A stretch of DNA of 64,000 nt from Hemerocallis citrina (GCA_017893485.1 CM030364.1:41085825-41149824); one strand, 5' to 3'; positions 45,340 to 58,619 are shown, numbered from the stretch's first letter. Program-made: numbers and translations. The notes: generated by a model not told the origin, from the sequence alone.

Positions 45340-48300
45340 ATGATTAATATTTCTAGGAATATTCGGGGGCTATGGTGCCAGTCTAAGAAACAAGCGGTTT
45401 TTAACTAATTTCTTCCTTCCACTGTGATTTGATTTCGATCCAAGAATCGAAAATTGATTCCTCTTCTCCAACCCTATTTCGTTCGATTGGAGGGTCCTTA
45501 ATATATGATTGGATCTCTCTTGATGCAGTAGGATCAAGAGGGGGAATTCTTTTTGGATTCAAAGCTACCAAGTTCTCTCTCATTTCGATTCGTCATTTAA
45601 CTTTCTTCCTTTTGGTTCGTCTTCATTGGGCCAAGTTCAATTGCGAACTCACTGTTGTCTCGGTTTACGGTCCCTCTACTGAAGACCGTCGGGATTGTTT
45701 CTGGAACGAATTTAACTCCTTCCATAACACCATCCAGGGGTTCTGGCTATTTTGTGGCGACTTTAATGTTACTAGATTCTCTTTTGAAAGATCGGGTAGT
45801 TATTCTAACTCTTTAGACTCCTCCCATTTTAACGATTGCATTCGCTCCCTCCACTTGACGGATCTTCCCCTCAATGGCAGATCATTCACTTGGTCTAATA
45901 TGCGGTTATATCTTCCATGGCTAAACTCGATCGTTTTCTAGTGTCCGTCAACTGGATCAACTTTTTCCACCACTCCTTTGTATCCGCCTTGCCCAATCCA
46001 TTGTCAGACCATGTGCCTATCTCTTTAGTCTCTAACTATAATTTCTCCAGGCCGTTCAAATTCCGTTTTGAAAAGTTTTGGTTGCAAGACCAAATCTTTG
46101 TCAATCTCGTCACGGAATGCCTCTCGTCGATTACTGGTTCTTCTGGACTAGGTCGCATCCTGGTTAAGCTTCATGCTATCAAATTCAGTTGTAAAATCTG
46201 GCATAAAGAGAGAGTGACCAGCTCTACTTTTCTTTAAAATGTTTTCCTTTCAACCATTGAGTCCATTGACCTACTTGAGGAGCATAATCCGATCTCGGAT
46301 TCCCTTTGCGCCGAACGTGCATCCTGTAAAAGAGAATATGCGGCCCTTCTTCACAACGACCACATTAAATGGGCCCAGAGGGCTAAGTTTTGTTGGTTGA
46401 AAGAAGGTGACGGCAATACCTCGTTCTTCCACAACTTTGCATCGCATCGCCAGTGAAGTAATCGTATTTCCTCTATTCTTGACAATGGCAATGAGTTATC
46501 TGCGGACTCGGATATCCATGCAACTTTCCTTCGTTTCTTTAAAGATCGTGTAGGTTCTCATAAACATCGTTCTATTCACCTCGATTGGACCCAATTATAT
46601 GGCCAGTAGATGCACGATCTGTCCAGTTTGGAAGATCCCTTTTCTTTGGAAGAGATCAAGTCTGCAGTGTTTTCCTTGAAAAGTGATTCCGCCCCTGGGC
46701 CGGATGGGTTCCCAGCCTTCTTTTTCCAACGTTTTTGGGATTGGCTCAAAGACGACTTTCTAAAGATGTTTTCCTATCTTCATCAAGGGAACTTCTCCTT
46801 TGATAGGATCAATTACGCGCATATTGTCCTTATCCCTAAATTTTTGGGTGCTAACTTAGTTTCCAACTTTCGGCCAATTATCCTTCTCAATACGACCTTC
46901 AAAATCATTATGAAAGTTCTCACCTCCCGCCTCAGTGCTATTATCTCTCCTTTGATCGATCCTGCACAATTGGGATTCATTAAAGATCACTTCATACTCG
47001 ATAGTGTGGCTTCGGCCCAAGAAATTATTTCTGATTGCCATAAATCCAATTCGGAGGGCATCCTGTTAAAATTAGATTTTCAAAAAGCTTACGATAATGT
47101 TAATTGGGATTTCCTTTTTGAAATCCTCTTACATTGTGGGTTCGGTCCCAAATGGATAGCTTGGATTAAATCCAGCCTATTCGCTGGTACGTCGTCCATT
47201 CTTATCAATGGGACGGAAGTCCACAAATTCAAGTGCAAGCGTGGCCTCCGTCAAGGAGATCTCATATCCTCCCTATTATTTTCTCTTGTTGTTGATATGT
47301 TCAGCAAGTTGCTTCGTAATGCTTGGGAAGCTGGCATTATCGATGGTCTTGGTAGTACACAAAGTTACCGTGGTGTCTTGAACCTTCAATATGCTGACAA
47401 TACTATTATCTTTGCGAAGCCCAATAGGTGCACTTTACGGAATCTGAAGTTGCTTCTTTATGTCTTTGAAAGTGCCTCTGGGTTAGCTATTAAATTTCAA
47501 AAGTCATCAGTCCTTTGGCTTGGAGGTGCTTAAAACCGTTAAGCAGAAATAGCACACTTTTTTAACTTGGTATCTTGGTATCCCATTGAGATGGGGGAAA
47601 CTTCATAAATCGGATTGGATACCGATGATTGAAAAGTCGAATCCATGCTTAACTGTTGGTCTAATAAACACCTTTCTCGCGGAGGCAGACTCATATTAGT
47701 TAACTCCGTTCTCTCATCTATTCCTTTATATATGATGTCTTTCTTTTACCTCCCCTCATGGGTTATTAAGAGGATCGACCAAATCAGAAGGAACTTCTTC
47801 TGGTCAGGTGTTGACTCGAATAAACCTGGCTCTCACCTTTGCAACTGGAGGCTTGTTTGCACCTCTAAGGTAGCTGGAGGTTTGGGGGTTCATGATCTCA
47901 GACATCAAAACTTAGCTCTTCTGGGAAAATGGTTATGGAGATTCCTTAAGAATGACCATCTTCCTTGGGTTCGTCTTATCTCTCCTAATTTTTTTTCCCA
48001 TCGCAAAATGTGGTACTTTTTTACTCCCTTTTCCCGTAAGGCCTCTTCCTTCTGGAAAGGAGTCTGGAAAGTAATACAGCCATTCCATTGTGGATTAGCC
48101 TACGTGTGTGCTGATGGTTCAAAAACTAAATTTTGGGAGGACTTATGGTTTGGTAATATCAAACTTGCTTCAACTTTTCCCTCTCTATACTAGTTGGCCT
48201 CTAACCCCTCCGCCTTAGTGGCGGACTATATTACCATCATCAACAACCAAAAGTTCTGGTCGATTCCTTTCATGGGCGTTCTCCCGACGTCACTTGTTCA

Positions 48301-48957
48301 TGACCTCCAAGTCCTCTTCGAAGATATCAACCTTTTTGCTTGGCAACCCACAGAAAATTTTAATTGGAGATGGTCCACCTCTGGTAATTACTCTGTTAAA
48401 TCCTTCTACAACTTTCTAAATTTCGGGGGGATTATCTCCCCGACTGCTAAATCCTTATGGAGCAGTTGCGCCCCCCTAAAATCCAAAATATTAACTTGGC
48501 TAGCGCTGAACAACAAGCTTCTTACGGTTGATGTTCTTAACAAGATGAATTTGGCCTTAGGCCAATTATGCTCGTTGTGTTCATCCTCGCATGAGGATGC
48601 CGATCATCTGTTCCTCAAGTGTCCCTTTATTCAACCGCTTTGGATTATCGCTGTCAGCGCTTAGCAAAGGTCTCTACTATTCCTAACGATTTCTCTTCCT
48701 GTTGGAATATTCAAGCCTTCAGGAAAGAATTTTGTCCCTCTTGGATTCTTTCGATTATTGCGATCATTTGGGTGATCTGGTCGGAACGGAACAAACGTAT
48801 TTTTACCCAGTCATTCTCTTCGATCGATAAAATTATCGACGATTTCATTTTCTTTGCTAATTTTTGGCTTTCCACTTTACCTCATAATAAAGTGGAAGCT
48901 TATCATTTAAATCTTCTAGATGAGGCGATATGTATTTTCTGCACTACTACTCACTAA
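45340..48957 (+). pseudogene. LINE ORF2 (endonuclease, reverse transcriptase, zf-RVT)
   Basis: The likely start is ATG at 45340 (MINISRNIRGLW). The AP-endonuclease part has LISIQESKID, LTVVSVYGPSTEDRR, FCGDFNVTR and DHVPISL. RT has DSAPGPDGFPAFFFQRFW, FRPIILLNTTFKI, LLKLDFQKAYDNVNWDF, KRGLRQGDLISSLLFSLV and the active-site box QYADNTIIF, where Asn replaces the second Asp. The zf-RVT region (SVKSFYNFL, LKSKILTWLALNNKLLTVDV, CSLCSSSHEDADHLFLKCPF) and a C-terminal SWILSIIAIIWVIWSERNKR follow. Frame breaks near 45400, 45915 and 48640 and stops near 46235, 46606, 47531 and 48192 make it non-functional. Confidence 0.88.
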
Positions 48958-50190
48958 TACTATGTTCTCTTTGCCTTGCCCCTATTGATTCTCTCCTTCT
49001 TGATGCTTGCGGTTTGTATGATTTGTAGGCAATCGACTATCGTCGTTGGAGGTATTTTGGTGGTTTTTTGGGTTGTAGCAGATGTTATGGGGAGGTATTC
49101 TCACCTTCCTTTTGTGTTGTACTGGGTGTTTTGTAACTGAGGGTGATCGTTTCAGTTTCGACTTCGCTTCTCTCATCTGATTAGTGATGTAGTTGGTTTC
49201 TTTTTTGGGTCTGTTGGAGCGGTCTTTGGGAAGCACTCTGTATATATTGTTCTTAGCCCCTTATCTGGGTTGTATTTGACTTTAATTCCTCTGTGTTGTT
49301 ATGTCTGGTTGTTCTACTCTTCTATGGTTTTTTGTTTATTTGGTGTGTTATTGCAGCTTAGGCAAATGGATTGTCTGTTTCCTGGCCTTAACTGCCTCTG
49401 GATTGGAATTGTTTCGTTTGAAGTTTGTTGGCTGTACTTTCATGGTTTGATTCGGGTGTTTCTTGATCACCCCTGGTGGTGTTTTTAGAGATTGTGCTTA
49501 GATAGCACCTTAGTTTGGTTTTGAATGGCGCTGGACTGCCCTGTCAAGGCTCCATACCTGTTCGTTTTTCTGTTCTTGCTGTATTCTCATGGATTAACTC
49601 CCTGTGTCCTATTCATATTGTGTCTGGCGAAGCCCCTTTGGGCTCATGCATGTCTTGGTTCTCTTGTTTTGCATTCCTCCTTTGGAGGATGTCCAGGCGG
49701 TGATTCCCCATTGTTTGGGGTCATGTATGTAGTCTGCTGCATCTTAGTCCTGGTATCTGGGGTTGGTGTAGATGCAGTCTTGCGCAGTCCCTCAAGTTCC
49801 TGTTGATGTTCCCTTTTTCGGAGGGGTTTGGATGGATTGGTGGCTGCCTTCGCTGCATCTTTTATCGTGCGCCGAGTCTTTGGAGTGATTCCTGCTCGTA
49901 TTGTCTCGATGCTTTGTCGGAGCCCTTCGACCGGTTGTCGGTTGGGTCGAAGTTGAAAGTGTCTTGCCGCTGAGTCATCCATCCTCCGTGACGGATGGTG
50001 TTTATGAGTTTTCGGTTTTTAGATGTTAGCTCGAGGCAATTTGCTCAATTGCTTATGAGTTTCGATGTTTGTACTCTATTCTTTTCCTTTTAATTTTACC
50101 TCCTGTAAAATGGTACTTTGTTGTATTCTTTCGATTAATTATATATGGGCTGGAATCTTTGGATTCTATCCTCGTTATCAAAAAAAAAAT
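48958..50190 (+). other. LINE 3' untranslated region and tail
   Basis: T/G-rich sequence without a supported gene; the open frames here are short and lack motifs. It ends in an A run. Confidence 0.6.
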
Positions 50191-50365
50191 ATTTCTTCAC
50201 ATAAATCTCAACTCTGAGCTCTAATATATCAATAATACCAATCGAACACGAATCCAGACACCAATATCAATATTTAAAATAAAAATCCACCAAATAGAAA
50301 TATCACCACTTCAGGAATATAAAAACGGGTATTTTTTTGGTATTTTACAAATTCAAGGTGTTACA
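50191..50365 (-). repeat. Start of the minus-oriented gypsy LTR, right part
   Basis: It ends ...TTCAAGGTGTTACA at 50365, the complement of an LTR start TGTAACACCTTGAA. It is the continuation of 41788-42892 beyond the LINE. Confidence 0.5.
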
Positions 50366-52221
50366 TTTAGGGTTTACAGGAGCTAACCCGAAGTATCCTT
50401 GACTCGTACCAATAGCCATTGATTCAAACCCAAACTCGCATGCACACATGACATGAAAAAATTAACTAGAATTTGCATATGAGGATATATATAATGACAT
50501 GAATACATGTTGATTGATTGAGATCTCGTGAATTGAATCGTGACATGATAATCTTGCCTTGTATACAGTAGAATTTCATCTCAACTTGCTGTACCTTAAT
50601 GCATTTCATGATAACAAGAATATGTTGATTATTCACTTTGATAAATATATATGATGATTTTTGTTATGTCTTGCTGCCTATTCTGTTTTGTACTAAGGTT
50701 TCGACCCTGTTACAATAGGAATCAACCAAAACCATATAAAATGAAATTGTATCCTAATGAGTCTAGTTTCCAGACCAATTGACGGATTTTGATTCCGATC
50801 TGTGAGTTGTGAGATATCGCAGTTTTAGTCACTATTGGTCTGTACATTCCAGATTGCGAATTATTGAAACACCAGCACAACTTTCAGTTGAAACACCATG
50901 ATAACAGTAGTGTAATGACATGAAACTCTCCAGAAACTTATTAGACATGCTTAGGATCTATTCCTAATTTTTTAGATTTTTATATTGATTTTACACCTAG
51001 TTTTCACCCATTAAACTTTGACTGTAAGCTGCTGCAAGAACAGTTAACCTGTAAAGATTAGGATAATTGACCTAGCTATGATCAGAATTAATAAAACCTT
51101 ACTGAATATGAATTGTAGCCTCAGATGTCTAGTTTACTACCGTTTTGATGGAATTGAATTCCGAGTTATAGTTTGTGAGTTACTGCTGTTTTAGTACTGT
51201 TATGCCTGCCCTTTTCAGATTTACAATTACTTGTATTTTATCATGCATTGTATCATTTTGTTGCATCTTATCGTCGCCTTGATACTCTTATACACACTTG
51301 CATTATCATGAATGAAATAATAAAAATATTAAACAAGCTGGGGTCAATAAGGGTTGACTTAGTAGTGGATAATCTCAGAAAATGTACTCGGTAAGGCCTT
51401 ATCGTTATATCGTATTGTCATGGAAGGAGCAGTATCGATTGTGAATTATTGATTGTCAATTGTAAATTGTAAATTATTGTTATCGATGCCGAGTACACGC
51501 TCTGCAGATCCCACCATGAAGTCTAAAACGAATACTGATTTGCATGCACCGAACATGTGGTATGGGATGCAGTAGTACGTGCATTAGTTAGGCTAAATAC
51601 TAATAGACTAGATTGACACTTGCATCATTGAATCATGACTATTGACATTGACATTGTTATCGACTATTGTTATTGGAAATTACATTGTTAAATCCAGACC
51701 TTTCATTACTCCCTGTTATTGCTTTTGAAATTTTGATCTTGCTTCATATTCCGTGATGTTCCATATTCCATTACTCTTTGCTTTTCACTACTTGCTGTCC
51801 GTACTTGCTCTAAGGACATTTTCCTTTTCCACTTTAGTTGAACCAGCTACAGGTGCACAAGGAGAATTGCCAAAAGGAATTGGTGAGCAGTTCTTCTAGG
51901 ATTGGAACAGGAGCTGCTTTAAAATAAATTATCTTCTTCCATGTTATTCTTTTATCGCATTGTTATTCTTGTTAAACTTTGTATCCCGGGCTTGTTGACC
52001 CGTAATTGTTGTTTATTTTTCCAGTTGGTGGTTATTATGTTAACTACTGCATGTTTTTATTTCAGTTATTGTCTATGTGATTATATTTATCTGCGTGGTT
52101 GTAATTATTTCTTTCATGTTGTTGAGTTAAGACTGGTACAGCTTATGGATGATGTTAATATTATTCGCTGGGCCTTCGTCATGGACTCGTATTCCCGTAT
52201 TTTGGGAAGCGGGGCGTGACA
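50366..52221 (+). repeat. Gypsy-type LTR, 3' part (5' LTR of a lost element)
   Basis: It ends GGGAAGCGGGGCGTGACA, the same end as the solo LTR at 13771, and resembles its second half. It is followed by a PBS, so this was a 5' LTR. The beginning is missing. Confidence 0.72.
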
Positions 52222-52811
52222 GATTTTTAGTGGTATCAGAGCCAGGTTAGGCTCTAACTATGTTGGAGTTTAGCCGGATTTTGGCTAATGTGTTAGTCAC
52301 GTTTGGCTAATACGTTAGTCAAGTTTGGCTCTAGCCAGTCTAACTCAATAATATGCGCACCACGTCAATCACATGAACATGTAATAACCAACATATAATC
52401 TGGATACTCCTCTCATTTTATTCATCTTTTGATCCCTTCACATTCAGTTCCTTCATTTCTTAGTTATTTCGTCCCTTCCATTCATTCGCATTCATTGATT
52501 CTTCTTTCTTTTTGTACCAATATTCCTTTGATTATGGAGTTGTCCATTCTTTTCTTCCCGCTTGGTTCGTCGATCGGCTCGGTGGATTTTCAACGACATG
52601 TTAGAAGCTAGTTTAATTCCCACGTTACTATATATTTTTATGATATATTTATTGTGTAAATTTGCTACACTGCATATTTATTTTCTCATTCACATTTGCA
52701 TTGTGCTTATGCATGTATTTCATTCCGTTTCTCTCATTACTATTGTAAATCATTTTCACTACTACAATTTTATACTATTGTGTTTGATATTTATAATCTA
52801 TACATCTATTT
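52222..52811 (+). other. PBS and leader of the same lost gypsy element
   Basis: TGGTATCAGAGCC, the initiator tRNA-Met PBS, lies at 52231-52243, then short direct repeats GTTTGGCTAATACGTTAGTC. AT-rich leader follows without gag, up to the point where Tat integrase sequence resumes. Confidence 0.7.
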
Positions 52812-52814
52812 TGA

Positions 52815-54038
52815 TATTCCATTATGTGACTTTCAACTCCAGAACGACAAGATTCCGATCAGAAAGATTCACCCTAATTGATAGTGTACTCTTCAAGTGC
52901 TCATACACTAAGGTGGACGGAAGGCCATATCTCCGATGTCTGAGTCCCATGAAGCCAAGTATGCGCTGGAGGAGCTGCACGAAGGAATTGAGGGGGGGGG
53001 GGGGGTGCCATATGGGCAGCAAGTCGCTCGTGAGAAAAGTGCTCAACCACGGTTACTATTGGCCGACCATATTGCAAGACGCACATGACATCGTAAAAAG
53101 GTGCGGCCCCTGCAAAAGATTCTCTTCGATCAGATGTTTGCCCCATGCGGAACTCAAGTCACTTACCAGTTCAAATCCCTTTGCCATGTGGGGGATGGAC
53201 CTAGTCAGTCCCTTTCCAAGGGCCAGGGCCAAAGGCGATTCCTCATAGTGGCCATCAACTACTTCACCAAGTGAGTCGAGGTAGAACCCCTGGCCACGAT
53301 CACGGAACACCAAGCCCAACAATTCTTCAAGAAACACATCATCTGTCAGTTAGGGATCCCGCTCGTGCTCATCACCAATAACGGAACCCAGTTTGCCGAC
53401 ATAAAATTTTGAAAGTTTTGTGAAAACCTCTTGGTCCAGCAGCGCTTCTCGTCAATATCTCATCCCCAGTCGAACGACCAAGACAAAAATTCCAACCGCC
53501 AAATTCTTGACGGCCTCAAAAAGCGGTTGGATAACTCTCCAAATGGACTGTGAGTCGACGAATTGCCAAGCGTCCTTTGGTCGCACCGAACAACCAAGAG
53601 GATCCCAATGGGCGAATCCCCATTCAATATGACCTATGGAACCGAGGCGGTCATCCCCCCGGAAATTGGCTCCCCTCACCTAGGTTCATGGGCTTCAGCG
53701 AGGAGTCAAACTCGAGCGACCTCAGGGCAAACTTTGACCTAATCGACAAGATCTGTGAAAATTCTGCCATCAGAAGAAATATATATCAGCGGCACGTTGA
53801 AAGGTTTTACGACAAGAAAGTGCATCTGATCGACATTAAGGAGGCCGACATCGTGCTCAAGAAGCTTGCTGTCTCCGACCCTACCAAGAAGGGTAAACTA
53901 GACCTGAACTGGGAAGGCCAGTATAAGGTCTCCCAAGTGGTGCATTCAGGCGCGTACCAACTCGAAGACCTGGAGGGCAAGGCAGTCAAGAGACCCTAGA
54001 ACGCGGAGCATCTTATTAAGTTCCATGAGGGGCTATAA
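52815..54038 (+). pseudogene. Integrase of the Tat-lineage element
   Basis: It begins near RSERFTLIDSVLFKCSY. The zinc-binding part follows (HMGSKSLVRKVLNHGYYWP and DIVKRCGPCKRFS), with a frameshifting G run at about 52989-53005. The first acidic residue is in AMWGMDLVSPFP. The second catalytic Asp is Asn (ITNNGTQF) and the Glu is Lys (SNDQDKNSN), so the enzyme could not act. The C-terminal part includes GMSP-type context, NIYQRHVERFYDKKV and LDLNWEGQYKVSQVVHSGAY, ending TAA at 54038. Frame changes occur near 53245, 53400 and 53560. Confidence 0.82.
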
Positions 54039-54109
54039 AGGCTAACGGAGACATCCGTGGTTGTAATCGGAACTGCGCCTATTTTCTTTTGTACCCAAGC
54101 GTTGAATAA

Positions 54110-54960
54110 ATGCAATGAAATTTCTTTTTGAAACAAGTCAAAATGTATCGACTTTCCTCTACACCAATGAGAGATTTCTCAATCTCTCAAGTCCTCGCCG
54201 TTCGGTGTCGACCCTCTACACTAACGAGAGATTTCTCAATCTCTCACGTACTCACCACTCGGCTTGGACTTCGACCCTCAACAAGAGATTCCTCAATCTC
54301 TTATGTCTTCGGCACTCGACACTAACTTCGAGCCAGCTATTTTCTTTTTCTCAAGCTTGACGCTCAACACTAACCTCGAGCAAGCTACTGGCATTCGCTC
54401 AAGCTCGGCACTCGACACTAACCTCGAGCAAGCTACTGGATTTCGCTCAAGCTCAGCGTCGACTTTCTACATCAACGATAGATTTCTCAATCTCCCAAGT
54501 CCTTGCCGCTCGGCGTCGACCCACTACACTAACAAGAGATTCCTCAATCTCTCACATCCTCACCGCTCGGCTTGGACTTCCACCCTCAACGAGAGATTCC
54601 TTAATCTCTCAAGTTCTTGCCGCTTGGCGTCGACCCTCTCCACTAACGAGAGATTTCTCAATATCTCAAGTCCTTGCCACTCGGCTTGGACTTTGATCCT
54701 CAACGAGAGATTTTGCAATCTCGCAAGTCCTCGCCGCTCGGCTCAGACTTCGACCCTTAAAGAGAGATTTCTCAATCTCTTAAGTCCCCACCACTCGGCG
54801 TCGACCGTCTACATCAATGAGAGATTTCTTAATCTCTCAAGTCCTCGTCACTTGACGTCGACCCTTTATACTAACAAGGGATTTCTTAATATCTCACGTC
54901 CTCGCCACTCAGCTTGGACTTTGACCCCAAACACGACCTCATTACCTATGAAAGTTTTAA
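54110..54960 (+). repeat. 57-bp tandem repeat array in the Tat 3' region
   Basis: Units of about 57 bp built on GAGAGATTTCTCAATCTCTCA plus CTCGCCGCTCGG and one of two variant spacers (GCGTCGACCCTCTACACTAAC or GCTTGGACTTCGACCCTCAAC). About 13 units. A different 48-bp unit (CTCGACACTAACCTCGAGCAAGCTACTGG) is inserted three times at about 54310-54460. GAGAGATTTCTCAATCTCTC is itself a near palindrome. Confidence 0.88.
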
Positions 54961-54969
54961 TTTGATTTT

Positions 54970-55295
54970 TCTACCCTTGCCTTCGGCAAGGACCCCAAGC
55001 TCCATGCGCCAAGTTGGCCCCCTTCCACCCACTGACAACCAGGGATATAGTGGCCTTCATCGCCGCTATCCCAAACTGTCAGCGGGTGATAGAAGCACAA
55101 CCAGTCATGAGAGCCCTCAGCGAAAACTTTTATTTGCGGCCCTCGCCTTCGGCTTCGGCAAGGACCTCGAGCTCCATGCTCCAAGTTGGCCCCCTTCCAC
55201 CCACTGACAGCCCAGGGGAGAGCAACCTTTATTGCCTCTACCCCTAACTCTCAAAGGGTGATAGGAGAGCCACCAGTCGTGAGAGCTCCCAGTGA
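54970..55295 (+). repeat. Two-copy 164-bp tandem repeat
   Basis: CCAAGTTGGCCCCCTTCCACC and its surroundings occur at about 54972-55132 and 55136-55295. The region contains no gene on the plus strand. Confidence 0.8.
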
Positions 55296-55599
55296 ACTAA
55301 GGAATGAGAAATGGATGGGGAAGGGGTTATATAGCCCAAGGGGGGTACGCTTATGATATTGGAAGGCGAAACGTTTACCCACCAGTCGCATTTATGACAT
55401 TGGAAGATGAAATGTCTCCCGTTCCAGTCAGTCAATACCATCGAAAGATGGAATGTCACGCACTCAGCAGGTCGGCCTCGCCTACACATCCAAATCGAAT
55501 ACAAGCTTGAAAAATGGAAGGATCATTTTATTATAATATAAAGGGTTATTGATACAATCGGCAAGGCCATGTGACTACAACAAAGTTACAAGAATCATA

Positions 55600-58500
55600 A
55601 AAGTACAACTTACGATAATCTATCCCTCCGTCTCGAGGGTCCATCGAGGACAAGCCAGAATAAGCTCAAGCCCAGCGAACAAGTTTTATCACCAGACGGC
55701 CTAGCAACCTCCCCACGGGGAGTGGCCAATGTAGACGCCCCAACCACCGAGATCTGAGCGTCACCCGGGTTGGCATCTCCAGCCCCAGGGACGGAACTGG
55801 GCTGCCGATGGATGACCAACGACTTCCTAGAAATGCGGAGCGAGACCCGGCTTTCCCAAGAACAACCTTCAATCTATGTATCTCCAGTTCCTTCTCCATA
55901 ATTACCCCCCGGAGGAACAATTCCGAGGTCGGTGTCCGAGCAGAAGTACCAGACATTGACCATCAAATCTCAGCACTCCCCAAGTTGCAGTTGGCAATCA
56001 TCTTCTTCAGGCGAGCCGACTCCAAGCTAAACTCCTTTGACTTATTCATAAAATAAGAAACAGCTGCTTCCCGGTCTCGAGCCTGTTTTCGATAGCATGC
56101 CAGAACAGACTTTATGGATGTAAGCTTGCCCCTAAGGCACCCCACCTCTGCACCACGAGGGTCGACCCCGAAGGGTACGTTTATCTGGCACAAAGAAGGA
56201 AATGGCACATCATTCTGAGCCTTATAAACTTGGCTCCATCTTAAAAGCTCACATTACAGATTATGCCAAAAGTTCTAAAGTCAAATAGTTCGGCAAAAGT
56301 TCACTTCATATTAAAATTCTTACAAAACTGCGGTGGTCAGTCCACGCTCGGCAAATACAAAAAAATGGAAAGGCTAAAACTACTGTTGGGGAGAGAGGGG
56401 AACCTCTTCGTCGGCCTCCACCTTGACATCAGAGTCGGCCGTCACCACTATGTCCTCTTCGGCAAGCGTCGCTTCACACCCCCCCTTCACTGTCTCCCCC
56501 GGGCAATTTTTGGATGCTCAGGAAGTTTCAGGCCATAATGAAACTCCTCGAGCTGGCACTCGGGGTAGTAGAACTTGACGTGCTCGTTGGCCCGGTTGTA
56601 CGCCTTATCCTAGGTTGTGATGACCGTATCCATCGCGACACTCTTTTTCTTCTTTAGCTCCTCGGTGGCCGCCCTCCATATTTCCTCCTCTGCCCGGAGA
56701 CGGTTGTCGACAAAGGAAGCCATCTCAGCCTTAAAGACCTGTTCACGAGACTCGAATGCACCCAGCTTCAGCTTCAGGTCCTTCATCTCACACTCATACC
56801 GTTGAGCATTCTTCACCTCCCGCTGGAGCTCACGGGAGTGCAGCCTCATCATCTGGGCTCCATCCATCGATGCCTGCAAACGAGGGGCTAACACTTCAAA
56901 AAAAAAGAAGATCAAAGTATGGAGCCAAGGAGTTGAATGAAGCCTTTCCAGTATGCTGTCCTGAGCCCACCTCATATAGTAGGACTCTAGGGTCTTGATA
57001 GACAGGGCCTCCCTATCATGAGGCAAGGCCAGTTTTTCCACCACCTCGATCACCACTGCCCCCTCGATCAGCGTGTTGGCTGCCTTCACAGCCTAGTTGG
57101 GAGCCCACGGTCAGAGCCCCTTTTCACCCACCATCTCCTAGGCTGCAGGGTGAAAGGGAGGGACCTCGTCCCTCAGCGCCTCCGTAACCCTAAGGTTACT
57201 CTATCTAGGTGCCTCCTTCGAAGAGTCGGGGGTCCCCAGGACCGAAAGGGTCCTTTACCTCTTGGACTTCGGATCCAAGGGGCCTTCAGACCCTCCCTGA
57301 GAATACCCCTTCCTCTGCTTTGACTGCTCGGCTACCCTCTTCTTGGCCAACTGGGCTCTCCTCGCATCAATGGCATCGTCGTCCATGTATGCGAAAGAAA
57401 AACATGGCTATAAGAACAAAGGAAAAAATGTGGATAAAAAAGAAAACGAAAAACATACGAGAGGGAATGAGGCTCAGTCCGATCCTAGCCAGGTGCCTCT
57501 CTGTCATGTTCGGTCATCCGATGCTATTGCTAGAAATGGTTTGATCCACATCGTCCCACTCTTCGTTCGCCAGGTCTCTTCTCTTCGGTGGCCTGTGATT
57601 CGGCTTATAAAAATTCCAATTCGCAAGAATTTTCCAGGGCACCTGGTTTCGGACAATGAAGTATTTCTCCTTCCACCCTTTTAGGGAGCCAGATGTCCAT
57701 GGACTACCTTCTTATTGGGATGAGGCGAGATGTAATAAATTTCCTCATACTCGCCTGAGGAACTAACCCCCAGCCCAGCTCGAAAGTACTTCAGTTTCAG
57801 GGGTACTCCCCTCTTCTCGCAAAGTAACATGAAGCATACGAGCTGCTTCCAGGAGTTTGGGTCATACTGCATCAGGCACAATCTCCCCCAGTTCAACACC
57901 TCCCTGATAAACAGGTGCAGCGACAGCCGCAACCCCGAACTAAAGGCATCCACCATAAACATACAATACCAAGGTGCCAAGTTATCCATGGGACAGAGAC
58001 CAGGGCTCGGAATCATCAAATCGTTCTCCAGCCCTATGAAGTAGTTAGCTCAAATCAGCAAAGGGTCATTGACCATCAAAACACTATGCATCTTGTCCAT
58101 CCGGATCTTTTGTCGACCCAGAAAAGAAGATTGCACCCCGTATTGAACCAAGTCTCCAACATCATCCAGATACATCCTAATGAAGCTCGGTTGTTGAAGA
58201 TAAGGGATGTCGAGCCCATGTTTGGGAAGGAAATCATCCGGCTATGTAGGATTATCTAGGAGAGTTCACCTCATCCTCCTCCCTCGAATGCGAAGGACCT
58301 TCGAAGGGGACGGCGTCGCCAATGGTTTCAAATTAAAGGCCTCAATCGACAGATCGGCCTCCACCACTTCATACTCCTCCTCCTCACCAACCCCTCTACC
58401 AACTTCCTCCACTACTTCTTCATTACTTGTGTCAACTACCTCGGCCACTTCCACCTCTCCTTCCGAGTCGCTCGATTCCACGACGAAGGGCTTTCGACTG

Positions 58501-58619
58501 CGGAGCGACTTGACGTCGTAGAACTGCTCCATCATCTCCCAAGATGATGATTCAGAGAGGTGATCACCATTACCCTGACCAGATGTAGAGGCAGAAGAAC
58601 CGGACTGAACCCTCGACAT
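55600..58619 (-). pseudogene. Antisense ORF of the Tat-lineage element (gypsy-type putative transposase domain, coiled coil)
   Basis: Reading leftwards from an ATG at 58619 (MSRVQSGSSASTSGQ): an acidic Ser/Glu/Val-rich N-terminus, then PSFIRMYLDDVGDLVQYGV and VDAFSSGLRLSLHLFIREVL, LMQYDPNSWKQLVCFMLLCE and EEIYYISPHPNKKVVHGHL at about 57700-58180. This part resembles PF04195 (putative gypsy-type transposon domain), seen in antisense ORFs of Tat elements. A Glu/Lys-rich C-terminal half (56610-57090, 55963-56208; for example LHSRELQREVKNAQRYECEM) looks coiled-coil. Stops near 58245 and 58030 and several shifts break it. The function of this family is unknown; it is not an integrase or RT. Confidence 0.68.

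Larger units (their letters stand above)
42893..50190 (+). mobile_element. L1-type LINE, 5' truncated or diverged
   Basis: It contains ORF1 with zinc knuckles, ORF2 with endonuclease, RT and zf-RVT, a 1.2-kb 3' region and a terminal A run at about 50180-50189 after GGATTCTATCCTCGTTATC. It is inserted in a minus-oriented LTR whose two parts flank it. The 5' border is uncertain and no convincing TSD was found (only AATATTT is shared). Every ORF has stops or frameshifts. Confidence 0.8.

Noticed and set aside
48982..49982. Several 60-110 codon frames in the LINE 3' region
   Set aside because: No motifs, both strands open in places, T/G-rich composition; treated as 3' UTR.
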